Positions 35,373 to 47,300 of a stretch of 64,000 nt of DNA are shown here, piece by piece; within the stretch, counting starts at the first letter, position 1, and each line of letters starts with the position of its first letter. The translations under genes were made by a program, and so were the position numbers. The stretch covers positions 620,001 through 684,000 of the forward strand of contig JASANH010000781.1 in the NCBI GenBank assembly GCA_030248295.1. The letters run 5' to 3'. Under the pieces are notes generated by a model. It saw nothing but the letters and a program-made list of their open reading frames with translations, was not told the origin of the DNA and ran no database searches. The stretch is from Mesodorylaimus sp. YZB2_4. Its lineage: Eukaryota; Nematoda; Enoplea; Dorylaimida; Dorylaimidae.

Positions 35373-38300
35373 TGGTTATAGGGTTTGAATTTTTAAGCCC
35401 AATTGATTTAGTGCACGTGCAGAATACTTTTAGCGGATGTCACTGATCTCCTCAGAAATAACGACAACATTTTAGACAGGAATTATGCATTTCTCATTAG
35501 TAAATAAATGTCGGATGCGGAAGCTTGGGAAGAAGCCCGCACTTCAGATGCCTTCTTCATCGACGCCTTGGCCAAATTATATTCCTTTTTGATTGAGTAA
35601 ACATGTGGAGGGTGGATTTCCAGCATCGACCGATCTGACCCTCAGCCCGGATCCCGATCCGATCCATGCTCTGGATCGGCCCGATCCGATCCGGCCGATC
35701 CGATCTGATCCGATCCAGCCGATCCGATCCATGCTCTGGATCGGCCCGATCCGATCCGGCCGATCCGATCCGATCCGATCCAGCCGATCCGATCCATGCT
35801 CTGGATCGGCCCGATCCGATCCGATCCGGCCGATCCGATCCGATCCGATCCAGCCGATCCGATCCTAACCGATCCCAAGCCAAAAACTGTGTCCAAAATT
35901 CTGCGCAATCTTTGTTCTTCATTCACTGATTTAAAAAACTCTGATTTCAAATCGTTTTACATATCTTAATTGGGCCTTCAGGCCCAATAAGCGGGACTCC
36001 AAACAAGCTCGTTTCTTCGCGTGATCCTCAACGACAGGCCAGGATCCCGACGATTAGGCATGGGGATTCTGCATAAATAAAGAAAAAAGCACGCTAGCTA
36101 GGCTAGTCTGTTTATCGTAGTCTGTAGCAGCTCTGGGGGTGGAAGCAAAACTGGGGCGTAGCCTGCGGTAGTCGTTTGCCTGTCACGCTAGGTGCGCACT
36201 TACGATTAGAGGGGAGAGTTCGACTCTCGCCTGGGTAAAATTAATTGTCAATACATGACATATGTTTCCTAACCCCCGATAGTGCTGCATGGTGCTTGGT
36301 CAGGAATAAAGCATGACATGACGTGAGCTGGCATGGCTTATCTATATATGGCCTGTATCAGAACTCCCTATTTTTCAAATCAATTTTCAAATTCTGTATA
36401 ATAATAATTAATTGGAGAAGTTTCAAAAAAGCTGTATGACTGAAAAGTGCTTCAGTGAGGTATAAAGGCTCATACGCAAAACACAGAAAAATCCTATCCC
36501 AATCGGGATCGCCCTGATCCTGATCCAGCTCCGTTAAGCTATCGTTAAGCTCCTTATTCACTTCTTCTATTCGCCATTGCATCTGATTTCTCTCTGACCT
36601 CTGGAACACATTAAAAAACTTCACGTACACGATGTCACAGAGACAATGATTATGGGAGAGAACTCAAATGTCAGAGGAGTATCGTAAAACAAGTCATACG
36701 CGTGTTTTTCAAGCAGGTAATGCGCGGCAAATTTAAAATGCCGATCCGGCCGATCCAGCGGTCGGATCGGATCGGGATCCGATCCACCCCCTGGATCGGC
36801 GGATCGGTTCGGCCGGATCGGTGGATCGGTCGATGCTGGGTGGATTTTTTCCGTTAGGCCTACAGGAGGACTCTGCCCTTATATGGCCATACTTGGACTG
36901 ATAGGGCTCGTTATCATTTCATCAGTGCTGCAATTGTTTCGACCTTCAGTTCGTCAGAAAAAACAGGAGCCTAGCGACTCGGTGTCCCTGGCTGGCGTTT
37001 ATTCGATGATCAGCTGGTGCTAGTTTGCTAAATTGAATTTCCCGCCAAAGGCGTGTTTGAAATCAGGTTATGTCATGGCGGCCTGGATTGTAACTCGTCT
37101 TGCCAATTTCTTGTCCAACAGCTCTCGCTCGCAGGCTTGCCGACCATAGAGTCTAATGGCTGAGCACAAAAAAGTCTAGCTGCGATGGAGTGAGAGAATT
37201 GAGTCGACATGGGGTTTTGATTGGTTCGAGGTTGGTAGGAGGTCGAAAATGACGATTGCATTTGGGTATCAATCAGTCAGTCGAAAAAGAATAGAATAAG
37301 TTGCCAGTGGGGGTGAATTTGGTCGTGTCTGCTTCTTTGGCAATAAAACAAAATGAGACGAGCTTTATGCTCTTTTTAATGGCTGCTCGTAACATGAAGC
37401 TGGTAAGCTATGAGCCGTTGGCTATTCTATTCAATAGTAGCTTATATGATGCTCTCGGAGGGGGGGGGGCTCGTTGATTGGCTGGCTGGCTTCGCATAAT
37501 ATTGAGTAATTAAAAAGGGGCGAGGTGTAGACTTGGAATGTTTCTAAGCGTGATGGCTGTCTTGTCTCGTCTGCTGAGTGGCCGGGGATGGAAGGGTGAT
37601 CGAGGCTATGGAGGAAGCTAGTAGCTAGCCTTTCACTTATTGTGATGATAATCCAAGAAAGTTTGCACTTTTAGTATTTGTAGATGATGGAAAGAGGAAG
37701 GAACTGAGTTTATGAGTTTCGATTTTGAAAATGTCAAAATTTCTTGATTAAAAAATGAATGTCATGGCGTCGTTGACGCAAGTCGAAGCCTTTTTCAGGT
37801 GTTCGATATTCTTGTTTTTGTTAAACGAACTTTTCGTAGAATGCGTGTTCGAAGATGGACATGTGAAAGTGGGCACCGGGGGGGGGGCTGCCCTATTTAG
37901 GTACATTTCAATTGGTTGAAAAGAGGGGAAGGGCGAGTTTGGAGACAATGACAGTCGGAACGAGCTGGCAGTCAGGAGAGGCGGGGTGGCGTGATCGACT
38001 ATGTACATATGGGATAGAGTGGCGTGATGTGGTTGGGTGGGGGCCGCGGGCGATGATGCTTGGTTTGCTTTAATGTTTGCTTAAAATATATGAATTTTAG
38101 TCGGCTTATTGTTGGATCGTGTTTGAGTTTAGATTTGTTGGAAAATGGACTAGTTTCTAGCGGAAAGAGTTTAAGTAATTTTATTTGAACTAAGAGAAAT
38201 TAGAATTGAGATTTGAAAATTTTTGTGTAAATTGAGGGGGAGATGAATTTTTGAGGTGTTTGAAAAAAGATTTGAAAAAAGTTGAGAATTTTAAAGGGTT

Positions 38301-41300
38301 GAGAAAAAAGGTTGGGTTTAAAAAATTTTGACAATTTTGGGAAAAAGTAGATTCGTCCCGTCACGGAATCGATCTGGAATTTTCTTAAATTCCAAGTAAT
38401 TCGAGAAAAAACTGCAGGCTTTTAAAAACTGGACGAAAATACCTTAGTTACTGTAGTTTTTCGGAATTTGGCATAGAAAGTTTGAAAAATGCGTAGAATT
38501 TTGGACTTTTAGTAGAAAATTGTAGATTTTGACGGAAAAAAAATTGATTCGAAAATGACTTATTGCTGAATAGTTTCGGATTTGAATTTGAAATTGGATC
38601 GTTGTGGATTTTGCTCATCCGATAGCTCAATCGGCTTGAATTTGGATTTTTTGGAGGTCGAATAGTTTCTGGCGTTGAAAATTTTTCGATTCGACTTTAA
38701 AACCAAATTTTAGTGATTTTTTCGGAACTTTAGATTAGTTTCAGTCATTATCTTTATGATTTTGATTGAATTATTTTGTGGTACTCCTCAGTTATTGTAG
38801 ATTTTCCGATTCTGCATCGTCAGTCGGAAAATTTCAAGCTTAGACTATCGGACTCGAGAGAAAGAGAATTTTTTCGATTCGCTTTGAAAATTTTGAAAAA
38901 AAAGTAGTGAAATTATTGTTGGTTTTGATAGAATTGGGTGAATTCATAGAAAAAAAGTAGTGTTTGAGTGATGGTACTTTGAGAATGATGGGTCTAGACG
39001 ATGTTTCGTCTGCTGCTTTCTCGTCTTCGTCGTCGAATAGTGAAGTTTATTGCGGCGTAGGCGAAGCTAATTCGTGCGCTTCGAGTATGAATTCGTCGAC
39101 GAATCAATCATCGAAATGGATAATGAAAAAAATTAGTCATAATAGTTTAGATTTGAGTACAATTTTGGAAGTGGCGAATGATGATCATGAGGAAAATACG
39201 ATATTTAATTGGAAAGGAGGAGAATTTTCGAATGAAAATGGCAATTGTATGATTCGAAGGTGTGAGAGTTGTGGAAATGGTGCATTAGATTCGATGGAAA
39301 AAAATGAGAGAAAAGAAAAAAAAGAAATGAAAACGACGGCGAATAAAATGAATCAATCATTTTTAGTAAAAAAATTGAGACGTTTATCGCAGCGTAGTTT
39401 AAGTTCTAGTTCATTTTCATCGTTTTTAAGCAATTCATCTTCGTCGACGAGTACGCCGTCATCGATTTGTTCTTTTTCACCTAGAAACGAATTACAACAG
39501 CAACAAGAATTATCGGCTACTAAATCGGGGCCTGACATAATGGTGACCAGTGCTCGAATGAGTGGCGCTGTGTCGGCGTCGGGTGGATCCGGATCCGAAA
39601 CGTCGCCCGAATCCGATCAACAAGGCGTCGTCGTCACGTTTCGACTATCCCAAAATGATGAGGGAAAGTAAGTGATGGTGTAAAGTAGAGAATAAGGCGA
39701 GTGGAGAGTGTGAAGCGAGTGTAAAGTAGAGAATAAGCCGGGTGTAAAGTAGAGTAAGGCGAGTGTAAAGTGAAGGGTAAGGCAAGTGTAAAGTGAAGGG
39801 TAAGGCAAGTGTAAAGTGAAGGGTAAGGCGAGTGTAAAGAAGGGAGTAAGGCGAGTGTAAAGTAGAGAGTAAGGTGAGTGTAAAGTAGAGAGTAAGGCGA
39901 GTGTAAAGTAGAGAGTAAGGCTAGTGTAAAGTAGAGAGTAAGGCTAGTGTAAAGTAGAGAGTAAGGCGAGTGTAAAGTAGAGAGTAAGGCGAGTGTAAAG
40001 TAGAGAGTAAGGCGAGTGTAAAGTAGAGAGTAAGGCGAGTGTAAAGTAGAGAGTAAGGCGAGTGTAAAGTAGAGAGTAAGGCGAGTGTAAAGTAGAGTGG
40101 GTGGAGGGGAGGGCATTCCCTTTTGATCTTGGCTTAAGAGCTGGTGGGTTCCCATGCTCCTGGGGTTTTCCCGCACTATTACATTACGGACAGCCATGTA
40201 TACTTGCGATCAGGCGTCCACCTGCGGCTGTTTGCGACCGCAACAAAAGCGGTCGCAGGTGTAAAGTTGAGTGTCCATAGAGTGGTAAGAAAGTGTAAAG
40301 TTGAAGTTTTGTCCATTAAAGGAATGGTTCAGCGGAATCGCATAGTCGAAGTGCTAGTTCGGAGAATGTGTCGTTTTCGATATCGGAACGTCGGAGTAGC
40401 AATAGTCGAAAAAGTAGCCCGATATTGAATTTGTCGACGGAATTGGGCGTCTCGTCGTCGAGTGGTGTTGGCAATGGATCGCAGTCGACTGTGGCCAAGG
40501 CTAGTAATAATGGTAGTCCGAAAATGTCGAAAAGAGAACGAAAATTAAGTTCGAGCGGATCGAGTACGGCTACGACGACGGCAGTAGTGGGTGGGGCGAG
40601 TACGAATATGGGGGTTGCTATTATGACAACAACTAATTCAACTTCGCAAACTCATTTGTCCCAAGGGCCGAGTGGAGAAAAGACGAGGTTGCAGTCAGCT
40701 GCCACCCAAATAAGGAATGTAAGTCGTGTGTGAGCGTAAAAGTTGGCATGATTCCCCCTAAAATTCGGGCCATGGGATACTTCTCATCACGCGTCCACCT
40801 ACTATGCGACTGTTTGCGACCGCAACGAAAGCGGTCGCAGGGTTTTGAAATTTTTCAGAGTTAGAGTTTCAATTTTTCAGTTTCTTGCGCCGAATTACAG
40901 AAGCCGAGCGGATGAGTTTAGAAAATTGTTCAAACCACCCGAAAATGACAAATTTGTCATTGGTAAGAAAAAGTTTTGTTGTCTTTTGCTTTGTAATGAA
41001 TCAGAAATATAGTTAAAAGTCATAGGAATATGCAGTTTTTACCATGAGTGTTTTTCAGATTATTCGTGCGCATATCAACGCGAGATACTTGTGCAAGGTC
41101 GGATGTACATGTCGCAAAATTGGTTGTGCTTTTATGCTAATATTTTATTCAAATGGGAAACAACGGTAAGTAGGAGAGTTTTATGTGCGAATTGTGGGGT
41201 TTAATGATGAGATAGGCTCAATTTGCAGCTTATCGTTCGTTTTAAAGACATTACGGCTATTACGAAGGAGAAAACAGCGAAAGTCATTCCGAATGCGATT

Positions 41301-44300
41301 CAAGTAAGTGGGGTCGTCCTTGGCTGAAGGTGAAACAGCCTGGATGATGGGTTGAGCAGTTTTATATGGGGCTATATACTGTACATAGGTTATATGCCGT
41401 GTGCTGTGTACAAAACTTTACCTTGAGCGGGAATCGAACCCGGGCGTCTAGGATGCATGGTTTGTGTGTAGTAAGCCTTTCTTACAATGAAGACTAGGCA
41501 CCTGGGTCGTGGCGCATGTGGAGAGTTGTGAGAGTTGGGTTTGGGAAGTTTGAATGAAAAGAGGTGGAGCCGAAAATTAATGGCATGCAAAAAAATTTGA
41601 ACCTTGTCTGTCATGGTGGGACAGCCATGTTTTGAAACTGATTTTTACTGGAAATTAGCATCATAATCACAATCTTTCTTGAACTCACCAAGCTAACCGT
41701 TTGATTAAATTCAAGGTTTGCACCAAAAATGGTGAGAAGTTGTTCTTCACATCGTTCTCGATGCGCGACAAGGCGTACATGATGATGTTCAAGATATGGC
41801 AGAATGCCTTGCTGGATCAGGTATGTCTGTTTTCACTACTGATAAATTGGAGTGATGAGGAACTTAAAGCTGAATCAGACAATCGGTTCATTGATGATAG
41901 ATCAGATAATCTGACCAGTTTATCGACTGATGACCAGAATCTACTGACCAGTTTATCGACTGATGACTGATCGGTTGGTCGATTGAGTGATAACAGATCA
42001 GATAAACAATCCATTGGCAGCTAATTGGTTAATCGATTGAATGATGACTGATCGGTTGATCGATTGAGTGATAACAAATCAGATTAAGAGTCGATAGACA
42101 ACTGATTGGTTAATCGATTCAGTGATGACTGATTGGTCAAGATTGAGCGATGACTGGTTAATCGATTGAATGACACTGACCAGTTAATCGGCTGATTGGT
42201 CACGGATCAGTCAATCGATGAATTGCTCAGTCGTCTGGTCGTCTTATTGACTTATCTCGGATCATTTAGTCATCTACTACAGTCGAGTAACTGGTTCAAA
42301 TGAGCATGAATCGATCGATCGATTGATCTGTGATTTTTCGTTCACGTAATCGATTCAGCGCTAATAAATCATTCAGTCAATCAATCGATTGATCTGCGAC
42401 GAATCTGAGCTGTGCATGGTTATCGATTGTTATCGCGATGGTGTATTGCCTTTTTAGCCTATGAATCCAGCGGAATTATGGACTTGGGCTCAACACGGTT
42501 ATGACGAAACGGAATTTAGCGGTTCTGATCAAGAAGCGGAAGATGCTTTACTGACAACATTCCCGGTAAGTCCCGCGGTGAGCATGAGCATTAGCGTGGG
42601 TAGTCATGATAAGGAGTCTTAAATGTGGACGAATTCACATTTCTAGGCGTATCAGCTATCTTATCTGGTGGAAAGTATAACTAGGTCATGATGTTGGGTC
42701 TGAACGCTTATCCAAGGGAAAGGGGCTATGTAAAAATCATGCTTCACACAAAAGTGCGAGCCTTAAGCGGGTTTGTGATTACCACCCCGTCTTGCCATCA
42801 GTATCTTCAGCTCGAAACTTTTTCACCATATTTTCCCTCAGTGAAGTGTCTTCGTTGCCAGGAGGTTGTGAATCAGTTTGCAGGTGGTGGATTGAATATA
42901 TGCTCGGCTATCAGATAGTGTCATAATTTATCTTATGTTTTGCGTGATTGGAAAAATTGTCATTTCAGGATGATCCGAACGATGCCGCGCGACAAGCGGG
43001 CGATAACAGCAGCGATTTCCAACATTTGCGTCGTCTGGCCGCCTCGGCTCCGCTGGTGAATGTGCCACCATTGGAGACTATATTGAATGGTGAATCGATT
43101 CCTGGGTCAGAAGAAGATTCGACAAGATCGGCTCGAGCGACGTTGTCGGCCGACGATTCGCTCTTATTGCAACCAAAAGCAACTAAAATTGCTAGAATTG
43201 GATCAGGTGCTAGTTCGCCGGGGACAGCGGTAACGACGCCAGCCGAAGAGTATACTGAGTCGGAGAACGATACCGAGGTCAATTGTCCTTGCTCGTCGCA
43301 TACAGGGAAAGAGATACTCAACTGTGTGTTCCCCATATCCGTCGATCAGCTGTTCTTGTTGCTGTTCACGGATTCGGTATTCTTTCGAAAATTGCACGAG
43401 GATAGGAAGACGACGGGTGAGTGCAATTTCCGTTGTGGGGGGGGGACGTATTGTAGTTGGAAAAGGTGTGCTATTGTGGAGAGAAGGAAACAGGAGGGCT
43501 TCTTGCTTCAAAGTTTCAGTGAAAGCGGTCTTGCGGTAGTTTTGCATTGCACTATCAGGCGGATATCTCGTATGTTCAAACAGTTTTCGACTAGTTTTTC
43601 GCTTTCAGCTTAGAACATTTATAAATGGAGAAAATTTAAAAAACCAGTAATTTTGAGTGGAAACTGTACTTAACTGATAGAACACGTTCTCTACAAAACT
43701 GCAGCTAGCAGTAATCAGTTACTGCTAGAAATTTCAAGAAAACGCTCACTGCTTCCCACTCGGGATGGGGTCCTTCGGAGGGCCAGGGATAATTTTAAAT
43801 AAGATTCTTGAAACGCTGTCAAGTCATCTCAGCAGGCACAGTAGGAGGAACACACGCTGTACTACGAGGAGCAGAAGCACCTGGTCTTAACGCTTTGGTC
43901 CAGAAATAATGTCCCAAACAGCACCTCCAGAATTAGTACCAAGGATTTTTCGAACAGGTTGCAGCAGTCTGCCTGGCTAAGGTCGCAAATGAAAAATCAG
44001 CTAGGTGACTTCATCGTATGCGTTTTATGCTTTAGATTTGGTACTCAGCGATTGGCACGTCGACAAGACGACTGCAACCAAATCGCGCCAGATTACCTAC
44101 GTTGTAGCGTTGAATCATTCCGTTGGACCAAAATCGTGCGGAGTAACTGAGAAACAGGTGCGTGGTATGCTCACAGAACTGCTTATTGTAAAGGGGCCAC
44201 GGTACTGTAGGACAGGGGACATATGTGGATCATGGGTAATGTTGGCGATGCACTGCTATTCCTGTAACCGCTGTATAGTAATAATGGCTTTCTCAAACCG

Positions 44301-47300
44301 TCAGCGGTTGTAGTGCAGATACGGCTGTATCTTTTGAGGGCCTAATTATGGTCGGGTGCACACTGTAACCCCCTCTCCCCCCCCCGCCTGGTAAGCCATG
44401 GCGACTTCCCCTGGCTGTGAGACGTCAACCCCTCGGGTTGATGTTTCAGCCTTAGGTGCAGTCGCAAGACCTGCCTGCACCAGTTGGAGTTTTTGTCCCG
44501 CCTACTTCGGTCGGCCGACTCCCTGCTGCGCCTGCCTAGCTTGGTTACAACACACACCTGCCGAAATGAGTTTTTTTTAAGCCTTTGCTTTTTTGGGCTA
44601 ATTTTAATCGTAAGTGATAACGTAGGTTGATGTCAGTGACACTTTTATTGGGAAAAATTTGGTCTATCGACTTGGATGGCTATCGAAAAATGTGGTCTAT
44701 TGACTAAATTTCTGCTCCTTTATTTTACCGCTTATATCAGATACTTGCACTTGCAGCCATAACTTGCACTTGCTACTGTCGATCCCCCTCACTTTACTCA
44801 AGCTTACTGTAGGCGCTATTCATGAACGACTGCTGTAATAGCTGTACTGTACGTGTGGCGGTCAGATGTCATTTGTGGCCAACTTCAGGGGTTTTAGTGG
44901 ACATGCGACCTAATGGGCGACCTTTTTTAAAAGTTAACACGTAATTACAGTCAGGTGCACACTCGCCTGTCGAAATGCGCTTTCGCCACTTTTGGCCAAC
45001 TTTTCTCGAAATTTTAAAATGACAACGAGGGTTTATTTTTAGCAGAGAAAAATATGCTCTATCGACTGGTTTTCTTTGTTTTGCTTTTGCTGCTGTTGTT
45101 TAAGTTTAACAAATTTTTTTATTTGCATTGCAAAAATCTACGAAAAAACCTTCAAGAAAAACTGAAAACGAAAAATGAAGCCTCAAAAGAATATCTGGTA
45201 GATAGAGAACATTTTTTCTGCAAAATTGTCGCTGACATCAACTTGGGCTATCGCTGGGAATTTCGTGAAAAACCGCCCGAATCTGAGCGCCCGCGCGATC
45301 TGAGATTTCGGCGCACACGCGGCTGTCGTACAGTACAACAGGGTAGCGATGGACTGTGATTAGACCCATAATAAAACAATTTTAATTGGGCCCTAATCAG
45401 GCCCCTACAATAGAGCATGCATGGATCGGCAGTCGCATGCGTACTGTAACTGCTGAAGTTAGCAGCAATGGGAAGCATATGACAAGCGCCAGGCTGTACA
45501 TGGGTCACAGTGGAGTCACACAAGAGACTGCTTTGGAAATAGTGCAGAATAACTGTATGATACATGAAGATGTTTAAGGTTTGCACAGCGGCGAGTAAAC
45601 CTGGTCAATTGTACGTGATGAAGTGCGAGGTATCGAATGTTGGTGTACCGTACGCCGACACATTTTCGGTGGGTGTGCAGTATTGTCTTTCGCGTGTGTC
45701 AGCTAATCAGTGCCGAATTCGTGTGCACGCTGGCGTTGTATACAAGAAAAGTTGTTGGGGCATTGTAAAAAGTGAGTAAATGGTTCTTATATCTGTAAAA
45801 CATAAAATTATGTGGATTTTTGCAGGCTTTATTGAAAAGAATGCACTAGTCGGAATTCAAGATTTCTTTTCGGATTTGAGTAAGTAGGGCTGATAATAGG
45901 TACTTTAGGGCTATCGCAGGCTGATAATATCGGCCGATAATTGCGTTATCAGTCGGACCTGGCTTTGGGGAAGTGGGTTTATGCGGATTTATGATTTGAG
46001 TCGAATAGATGGGATGCCAAGACGAGGTAGATTTTTGCTTGATAGAATTGCACACGTTGCGGTTGTCATCAAGTTCTTCTTATTGTTGTGTGTGTGTATG
46101 CATACAGTATATGTAGTATATATGTGTGTATGCATATAAATATAATATATCATATATGTATATATATTTATATAATACAAAAAGACTATATACATATAAT
46201 ATATATATATACATACAATATATATATATATCTATAATTTACATATATATACATATAATATATATATGGTCTTTTTGTCTACATTGACCCGTCAATCTGA
46301 TGGAAAATATTAGCCCTGAGCGGGAGTTGAACCGGCGGTCCTAGAATAACCCGTTCTGTCCTCCATGTTTAGACACGCACCTGCACGCTGAGTGTGCTCG
46401 TTTTGGATTGACCGATACGACTGAAGAAGCGGAGTCGAACAAACGACTGAGCTCACGATTGAGGAATCGATCGGAAAAAGTCCAGCGGGAAGAAGAATTG
46501 ATTAGCTCGCCAGCAAGTAAGCAAATTGGTACTAATCAGATTTTGATTAAGTGGTTTTCGAATGTGATCTGGTTTTTCAGCATCGAATATCACATACCCG
46601 TTGATGCCATCCGAAGTTGAAAAGATTGCCAAAGGCATTTTACTTGTGTGAGTATAAGTAATTTCGGGGGATTAAAATTTTTGTTTGTGATATTTGGTGA
46701 ATTTGTTCTTTCTGGTTAAAAAATCCCTTCTTTAGGTTGATTCTGATGTTATTACTGAATGCGGCATTATTCTACAAATTATGGTATTTCGAGTCCGAGG
46801 CCGAACGCGGGTCGTTCGAACATACGATACGAGATTTTGAAAAAGTTTTAAAAACGTAAGTTCAAAAAAATTTGTTTGAAATATAGAATTTTGGTGCGCA
46901 GAAAGTCTATTCTTTGAACAGAAAGCGATAAAAATGCTGAAAAATTAAGTGGTGAAAAAATTGTGTATTTTAGATCTGATGTGTCGTCATCGGAATGGTT
47001 CCGAGTATATCAGCAAGTAAGATACGCTCAAAAGAAACAACTAAGCAAGTGGTTGGAAGAGTTGGATTCGGCTATAAAATACGTGGGGGATGTGGAGACG
47101 TCATTGACAGGTTTGTGAATTGAGGAGTTTTTGCTATGATGCCATGATTTTTCGTTTGATTGGACACAATTTTATTCCAAAGGCATTTATTTTGTAGAAA
47201 TGAGAAAACAGATAAGTTCGATGCAAAAAGATTTTGGATTTGATGCGTCCGCTTTTCAAAATCATGCAAGCGGCGGTGATAGAGTGAAAAAAAAGGAGTG

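Noticed and set aside
35557..35950. Arg-Ser-Asp-Pro and Asp-Arg-Ile-Gly repeat frames on both strands
   Set aside because: Translation of the near-palindromic GATCC minisatellite. Open on both strands for compositional reasons only.
39634..40197. 187-codon open frame on the minus strand (Leu/Tyr/Ser/Thr-rich, 23-residue period)
   Set aside because: It is produced by the 23-bp minisatellite: the unit has no stop in any of the three minus-strand frames. No independent coding signal.
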